Shown here: piece by piece, positions 59,642 to 64,000 of the stretch
How the letters are laid out: every line of letters begins with the position of its first letter
Numbering within the stretch: position 1 is the stretch's first letter
The notes under the pieces: generated by a model
What the model was told of the DNA's origin: nothing
What the model saw: the letters and a program-made list of their open reading frames with translations, nothing else
Database searches by the model: none
Translations under genes and position numbers: made by a program
Assembly: GCA_037178975.1 (NCBI GenBank)
Contig: JASJZH010000002.1
Coordinates: 2,232,001-2,296,000 of the forward strand
Source of the DNA: Oscheius tipulae
Lineage: Eukaryota; Nematoda; Chromadorea; Rhabditida; Rhabditidae
Reading direction: 5' to 3'
DNA: 64,000 nucleotides

Positions 59642-60346
59642 TTTTCACTGAAAAATACAGATAATGAAATAGTTGGAGAAGAGACAGAAGAATCAGATAC
59701 AGCAATATTACTCTTGCAGTCAAGCATGGCCTACTGGTCTCAACTACATATACGGCCAAAATAGTGCGAAAAACACGGCCAGATCTTAATTCGTCCACTG
59801 CCCAAATATAACAAACAAAAATGATTTTTGTTTGTTATACTCCAACACGGCGTGTTACGCCCATGCAAAAAGCGTCGCCAATTTCCTATTTCGAGGGCGG
59901 GAATTTGAAATTAGCTCTCTATGCGCTTTTTAAATTAAAGTAGGGTATACGGTATTCTGTGCCAAAACCGGTTTAAACCAGGATTTCTGTGGGATACTGT
60001 ACTTAAGAAAACGAGCGGCATTTGGTCCGGTTTGAAAAGGTGGCGACGCGTATAACATGCCGGGCCAAATAACCGAAACCGCCGTTTCGCAGCACATTCT
60101 GCGTCCTGTCCTTTAGCCATCTGATCAAACGTAACTTTTCCAGTAGTGGCCAAAGAACTGGAAGGGGAATAGAGTCTCGCCACGATTTGCGGGTCACGGT
60201 ATAAGACAGCAGCGGCGCGGCGAATCCTAAAAATTTGAAATTGGCGGAAATTCTATTTTTTTTTGTTTCTCGATGTGTTATAGCATTTTTTTTAGCCGTT
60301 CAATGTGTTCTATCAAGCTTAAAACCTTATATTTGTTACTTTCAGG
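59642..60346. promoter_or_regulatory. shared upstream interval of divergent genes
   Basis: Intergenic sequence between the RRM-like gene (-) and the sphingomyelin-synthase gene (+). It holds the 33-bp palindrome and no supported exon. An acceptor-like TACTTTCAG ends 1 nt before the ATG at 60347. A role as a bidirectional promoter is inferred from position alone. Confidence 0.4.
59807..59839. repeat. perfect 33-bp palindrome
   Basis: TATAACAAACAAAAAT (59807-59822) and ATTTTTGTTTGTTATA (59824-59839) are exact reverse complements around a single central G. The palindrome lies about 165 bp upstream of the RRM-like gene start and 500 bp from the sphingomyelin-synthase start, in the shared promoter interval of this divergent pair. 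Confidence 0.92.
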
Positions 60347-61754
60347 ATGAAGAAAAGTTCCCGGGTCTGGTTCAGCGATCGCTCGCCGCAAACTACGGTA
60401 GAAGAAGAGGAAGAGACGCTAGCGACAGAACCTCCTCCCTCAGAGGTGATAACAATGGAAATAGAGGAGCGTGGAGAGGAGGAAGTGGATAAAGACGAAG
60501 AATTTCCTAAAGAAAGGTTAAAAACTTTGGTAGGACAAGTCTTTTACACAGAAAAGTTGTTTTAGGCAATGACTGGACTACTATTTGTAGCAGCGATATT
60601 AAACCAGATTGTGCTCTCGTATATCCACGAGAGAAGGCCTCTGACCCCGCCACTACCAGATTTGATCTTTGATACGGTACCAGCATTCGATGGAGGGCTC
60701 AAAATATGCGAAGTGATCATGATCAGCCTTTCTTCATTCACGCTCGTTCTGATCGCTTTCCACAGGTTTTTCTCCCATTTCCTGCTTGAAAATACTTGAT
60801 ACTAGACATCGCTGGATCGTCTTCCGACGACTAATGACAATTGGAAGTCTTCTTTACCTCTTGCGTTGCGTAACACTAGTCGTAACCCAGTTGCCCGTGG
60901 CCGATGAACAGTTCAAATGCGTTCCCAAACTTGTGAGTTTATCACTTTGCTTGCATAAAAACCAGACTGCGCTGTTTTTTTTAGTGCCAACAACTCATTA
61001 GTTTCGAGTTAACTTACCAGTACATTGATGGCGCAGTGGCAGCACGCTTGCTTCTTGTTCAAGCGACCTGGGTTCGAGCACCCGCCTTGTTTTTTTTTTT
61101 TTTTTTGCTTTTCTACATGCAGACAGCTAGCTATTCTAATAAATTTCGTTGTTTAGGAAGAGAATGCGACGATAGTAGGTGTGACTACGCGAGGATGGAA
61201 ACATCTTTACAGCCTGGGACTCAACTTTAACAAGTCGTCGGACAATTTGTGCGGCGACTATCTCTACAGCGGGCATACAATCGTCCTCACCATAACCGCT
61301 CTCTTTATCGCCGAATGTATGTTGCTCTGCTTTCTGCCTAGCCATTTTTGAAATGTTTAGATACGCCACTAGTAGTCTGGCTGCTTCATTGGATCGCCTG
61401 GACCGCAGCCACCTCGGGAATGGCTCTGCTGATAGTCTCCAGAGGCCATTACACCATCGACGTTATCGTTTCGTACTTCCTTTCGACAAGAATCTTCTGG
61501 AACTATCATACAATGGCGGCGCATCCAAATACTCGAGTAAGCTCTTGTTTCGGCATCTTCCACGCTGGCTGTTCTTCCAGAATTCTGCCCACAATCACCA
61601 CAGAAAAGAGTTTTGGTTCCCGGTCTTTTACGTCCTCGAGAACAAAATACACACAAGCATTCCCTACGAGTTCGACTTTCCTCTCCCGAGCTCTGTCAAG
61701 ACGGCCATTAGACGCAAGGTGCTACCCCGTATCGAGGCCCTTTTCCATGAGTAA
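60347..61754 (+). CDS. sphingomyelin-synthase family enzyme
   Basis: Six exons (60347-60529, 60566-60765, 60806-60932, 61157-61316, 61361-61536, 61581-61754) sum to 1020 nt, 339 residues. An acidic cytosolic N-terminus (EEEEETLATEPPP) is followed by six hydrophobic segments. The family catalytic motifs are CGDYLYSGHT and SRGHYTIDVIVSYF, giving the His-His-Asp triad. The enzyme moves a phosphocholine or phosphoethanolamine head group from a phospholipid to ceramide in Golgi, ER or plasma membrane. Whether it is a true sphingomyelin synthase or the related SMSr enzyme is not clear; there is no SAM domain at the N-terminus. The third intron (60933-61156) contains a tRNA-like relic. Confidence 0.93.
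61027..61106 (+). repeat. tRNA-like relic with T17 tail in intron
   Basis: A-box TGGCGCAGTGG (61029-61039), B-box GGTTCGAGCAC (61071-61081), a plausible anticodon stem (CGCTTG/CAAGCG) and then 17 consecutive T (61090-61106), which would stop pol III. It lacks a matching acceptor stem. It is the best preserved of the tRNA-like copies and lies in intron 3 of the sphingomyelin-synthase gene. Confidence 0.65.
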
Positions 61755-62401
61755 ACGTCGCGGCTACCTGCCCTCCTCCACTACTTGTAGATCGTTCTAT
61801 TTTTCATGCATATTCGCTAGCCCAGGCAGTCTTCTTCCTACCTTCAATTGAAAGATGAAATTTTCTTATGTCGATTTGTTGTCTCTTTTCGTTATAAAAT
61901 CCTATCGACCAAGTTTCTGGTCGGGAATGGCTCTGCTGAGAGTTTCTGGTGAGACCCACCCGCATGTAGGTCTTAAAATTCTAATCCTAAAGTTCTCAAT
62001 CCTACTCATTTTAGGCTAATTTTCTGCTTCTCTCGCCCGAAAGCTGAGCACAGTAATCGGAAGTTTACTCTCAGCAATAAGTAGACGAGTAAAATTAGTG
62101 AAAAGACGAGGGGAGAGCGATATAAATGGCAAAAATATGTTTGGTTAGAGGAGCTTGAGCAATACACAAGGGGAGCACATAGTTAGACGATCACACTGGG
62201 CTGCTTTTTGGAGAGGCATTCACTGGCTTGGGAGAAGGGGGGACTAAAATCACAGTTAGGGGAAGACTAGGCTAGTAAGAGGTGGATAAATACAACACGA
62301 GACTACGTACACGGGGGAAGAGGGACGGATGCAACTAGTAACTCGTAATTGGGGGTAAAACTAGACGAAAAGTGACTAAAAATGGAGGCTGGGTCAAGGA
62401 T
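61755..62401. other. intergenic between convergent genes
   Basis: No gene. Near 61920-61950 the sequence TCGGGAATGGCTCTGCTGA repeats part of exon 5 of the sphingomyelin-synthase gene (61415-61434), so a fragment of that exon appears duplicated downstream. Confidence 0.45.
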
Positions 62402-63457
62402 TTAAAAGTAGCGTTTTCTTGGTGCCTTCGGGGGACCGAGAGGGGCAGCCAGGAGGTCGGGACAGCGCTCCATCACACGAGAAATCTGAAAGTTAACTAA
62501 TTCAGCGAGGTTCAAGAGGCGGGAAGGGTGATAAAAACCGCTGGTACTAGTCACTCTTAAGCACACTTTGTTTGTAGGTCGATTTGTGGCCATATTTACA
62601 GAATCTTAACATATTGCTCAGCGATTAGTGAGCTGGGCTGTGAATCTAAGCAACTTAGGCTCGGTCCCCGCCGATGCTTTTCGGTTTTCTGCAATGGCAG
62701 CAAAACTTTATGAGCACAAATGGAGAGCTTATTTGGTCACGGGAGTCTTCTTACCAGCTGTGCTATAACCTAAATAGCCGAAACTGATATTCTGGAGACA
62801 AAAGTGACTGAAATAGATGAACAAAACGTTATTTTTCTATATTCCTTTGCCGGTTATTTGCTCATTATCATTGACAATCAGCAAATGTGAGACGCTCTTC
62901 ACTACGACTACCGTTTCAAAACATCTTGCCATAAGGAATGAATGAAAAATCCTCTACCAAGTTATCCATATAGTCGTGCATGTCCTTGAGACGTGAATCC
63001 TTGACCTGGAGCTCGAGACGAAGACTGTCCAGCTCGGCCAGCAGATCGCGACCCCCATTCCCGTTGTCCAGCTTCAAATTCAGCGGCTGTTTCGAGGAGC
63101 CGAATCCCGAGGAGGCCACACTCCGAATACTGTTGGCGCGATGGAATGACTCTGCCGTGGAGACGGTCGGAGAGATTGGTGCCGCCGTTGAACCGTTCGA
63201 AATTCCGGACATGTTGACCGCCGTGTGGATGGACAGTCTGGACGGTGTCGCGTCGTTGGCCTCCTCGCCTCGCAAGTTCAGTCCGCTACCGAAAGAGCTC
63301 GGTCGTCCTCTGAAATATCATTTTTCGTGCAAAAAAATCAAGGAAATGAACTTACACGCTGCCTGGAGGAGCCAGATACTGGCTAGAGGAGTCGAACGAG
63401 CCGTCCTGGCTCGTCGCGTCGAAGCTGGTGGCTTCGTTGTGGGGGAGCGTGGATGAT
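62402..63457 (-). CDS. Rab11 family-interacting protein, C-terminal part
   Basis: Three exons are supported (63356-63457, 62958-63309, 62402-62485), joining in phase. The last two form a Rab11-binding (FIP-RBD) region: LLAELDSLRLELQVKDSRL, then LKDMHDYMDNL joined to ISRVMERCPDLLAA. This is the short coiled coil with a Tyr/Met and the RVME..P.LL ending that contacts Rab11. The upstream exons are Ser-rich and probably disordered. The 5' part, including any C2 domain, lies beyond the upstream intron or outside the window, so the gene is incomplete here. It would link Rab11 to recycling endosome traffic. Confidence 0.75.
62620..62680 (+). repeat. weak tRNA-like relic
   Basis: A region with an A-box-like TTAGTGAGCTGGGC (62624-62638) and a B-box-like GGCTCGGTCCCC (62658-62669), within the large intron between the last two Rab11-FIP exons. 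The pairing is poor. It is the least convincing member of the group. Confidence 0.3.
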
Positions 63458-63908
63458 CTGAGAGATAGGAGTTACATTTACATTTGAACCGTAAGAAGCT
63501 TCAAAACAGTAGTTAGATTGAGCAAACTGGACAACTAATTATGCTTTTTAGCATCACGAATGCGGGTAATGGCAAAATGAAAAAATGAAGCAAAACACCA
63601 GTTCGTCTGGAGATAACTGGATCGTCATATGATTATGTGATGTTCGCGTCAAAAACTGATAGAGAACTGCTAGTCTTCTTGAATTTTGTTTTACGAGCCA
63701 ATTGCTATGTTTTGCTCAAACACATACTCAAACTTCAAACACGTACTTTCGCTTTATTTTCTGCCTTGTTAAGACACTCATAAAGTAAGCTATTGTCTTC
63801 AAAAACGCAACATTTTCTCGTAACACGAGAGCTCGGACAATCGTTAGTACCACTGAACCAAAAAAAACGTAACTCTCGTACAAAAATGTGTTAGCGACAT
63901 CTACGAAA

Positions 63909-64000
63909 ATGATAAAAACACGCTTTTTACTGTGCTTTATCCTGTCCACTTTGAGTGTCGAGGCTCTGAAAGAATTGTACCAGGTGGGGCATAATTTCCT
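63909..64000 (+). CDS. 5' end of a secreted-protein gene, cut by the window
   Basis: The ATG at 63909 opens a signal peptide (MIKTRFLLCFILSTLSVEA) followed by LKELYQ and then a possible GTGGGG donor at the window end. Only the leader can be seen, so no family is assigned. Confidence 0.5.
   Translation, partial: MIKTRFLLCFILSTLSVEALKELYQVGHNF

Noticed and set aside
1..64000. CRISPR array, operon-type bacterial gene or phage
   Set aside because: No regularly spaced repeats or prokaryotic operons are present; the genes have introns and animal domain content.

Overview
This is a gene-dense animal chromosome segment, almost certainly from a nematode. The evidence is a 5S rRNA gene (10431-10549) very close to the Caenorhabditis form; short introns, often 35-60 nt, with loose pyrimidine-AG acceptors; acceptor-like sites just upstream of many start codons, as expected for spliced-leader trans-splicing; and a typical worm gene set (C-type lectin, F-box, ShK-domain protein, choline-kinase-like proteins, VWA/EGF surface protein, Nanos, Wntless). 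The species cannot be named from the sequence. Exon coordinates were worked out by hand from splice signals and reading-frame phase. Most models close to a whole number of codons.

Left to right. 1.2-5.0 kb: large secreted VWA/EGF protein (+). 5.2-6.1 and 7.2-7.7 kb: two uncharacterised small genes (-). 8.3-9.9 kb: remains of an internally deleted Helitron (-). 10.4 kb: 5S rRNA. 10.7-11.3 kb: decayed relative of the 5.2 kb gene. 12.7-14.1 kb: choline-kinase-like gene (+). 14.2-16.4 kb: SLC1 glutamate transporter (-). 16.4-25.3 kb: a gene-poor stretch and one small membrane-protein gene (+) whose putative long first intron contains a MITE with piggyBac-type TTAA ends. 25.5-28.1 kb: Wntless/MIG-14 (-).

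29.8-31.3 kb: F-box-like gene (-) with the tail of a tandem relative beside it. 32.1-34.2 kb: short-chain dehydrogenase (+). 34.5-35.5 kb: small secreted coiled-coil protein (+). 35.6-37.3 kb: SLC19 folate/thiamine-type transporter (-). 37.9-38.4 kb: uncertain membrane ORFs. 38.5-39.2 kb: frameshifted PP1 phosphatase pseudogene (-). 39.8-41.7 kb: E2F (+). 41.8-44.5 kb: second choline-kinase-like gene (-), with a membrane anchor. 44.8-47.2 kb: ShK-domain mucin-like protein (-). 47.7-49.2 kb: ABHD12-type hydrolase (-). 49.7-51.4 kb: two-domain C-type lectin (+).

52.2-56.1 kb: Nanos (-). 57.1-57.9 kb: gamma-glutamylcyclotransferase (+). 58.0-59.6 kb: RRM-like protein (-). 60.3-61.8 kb: sphingomyelin-synthase family enzyme (+). 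62.4-63.5 kb: 3' end of a Rab11-FIP gene (-). 63.9 kb: start of a secreted-protein gene (+).

The genes are unrelated neighbours, not a pathway. The structure not explained by genes is mostly repeat biology: at least eight degenerate tRNA-like sequences with A- and B-box motifs, six of the sites lying in introns, including an inverted pair that forms an 18-bp hairpin; a TTAA-flanked MITE; a truncated Helitron; three perfect short palindromes; and a GACAG/CTGTC-rich low-complexity sequence that fills many introns.
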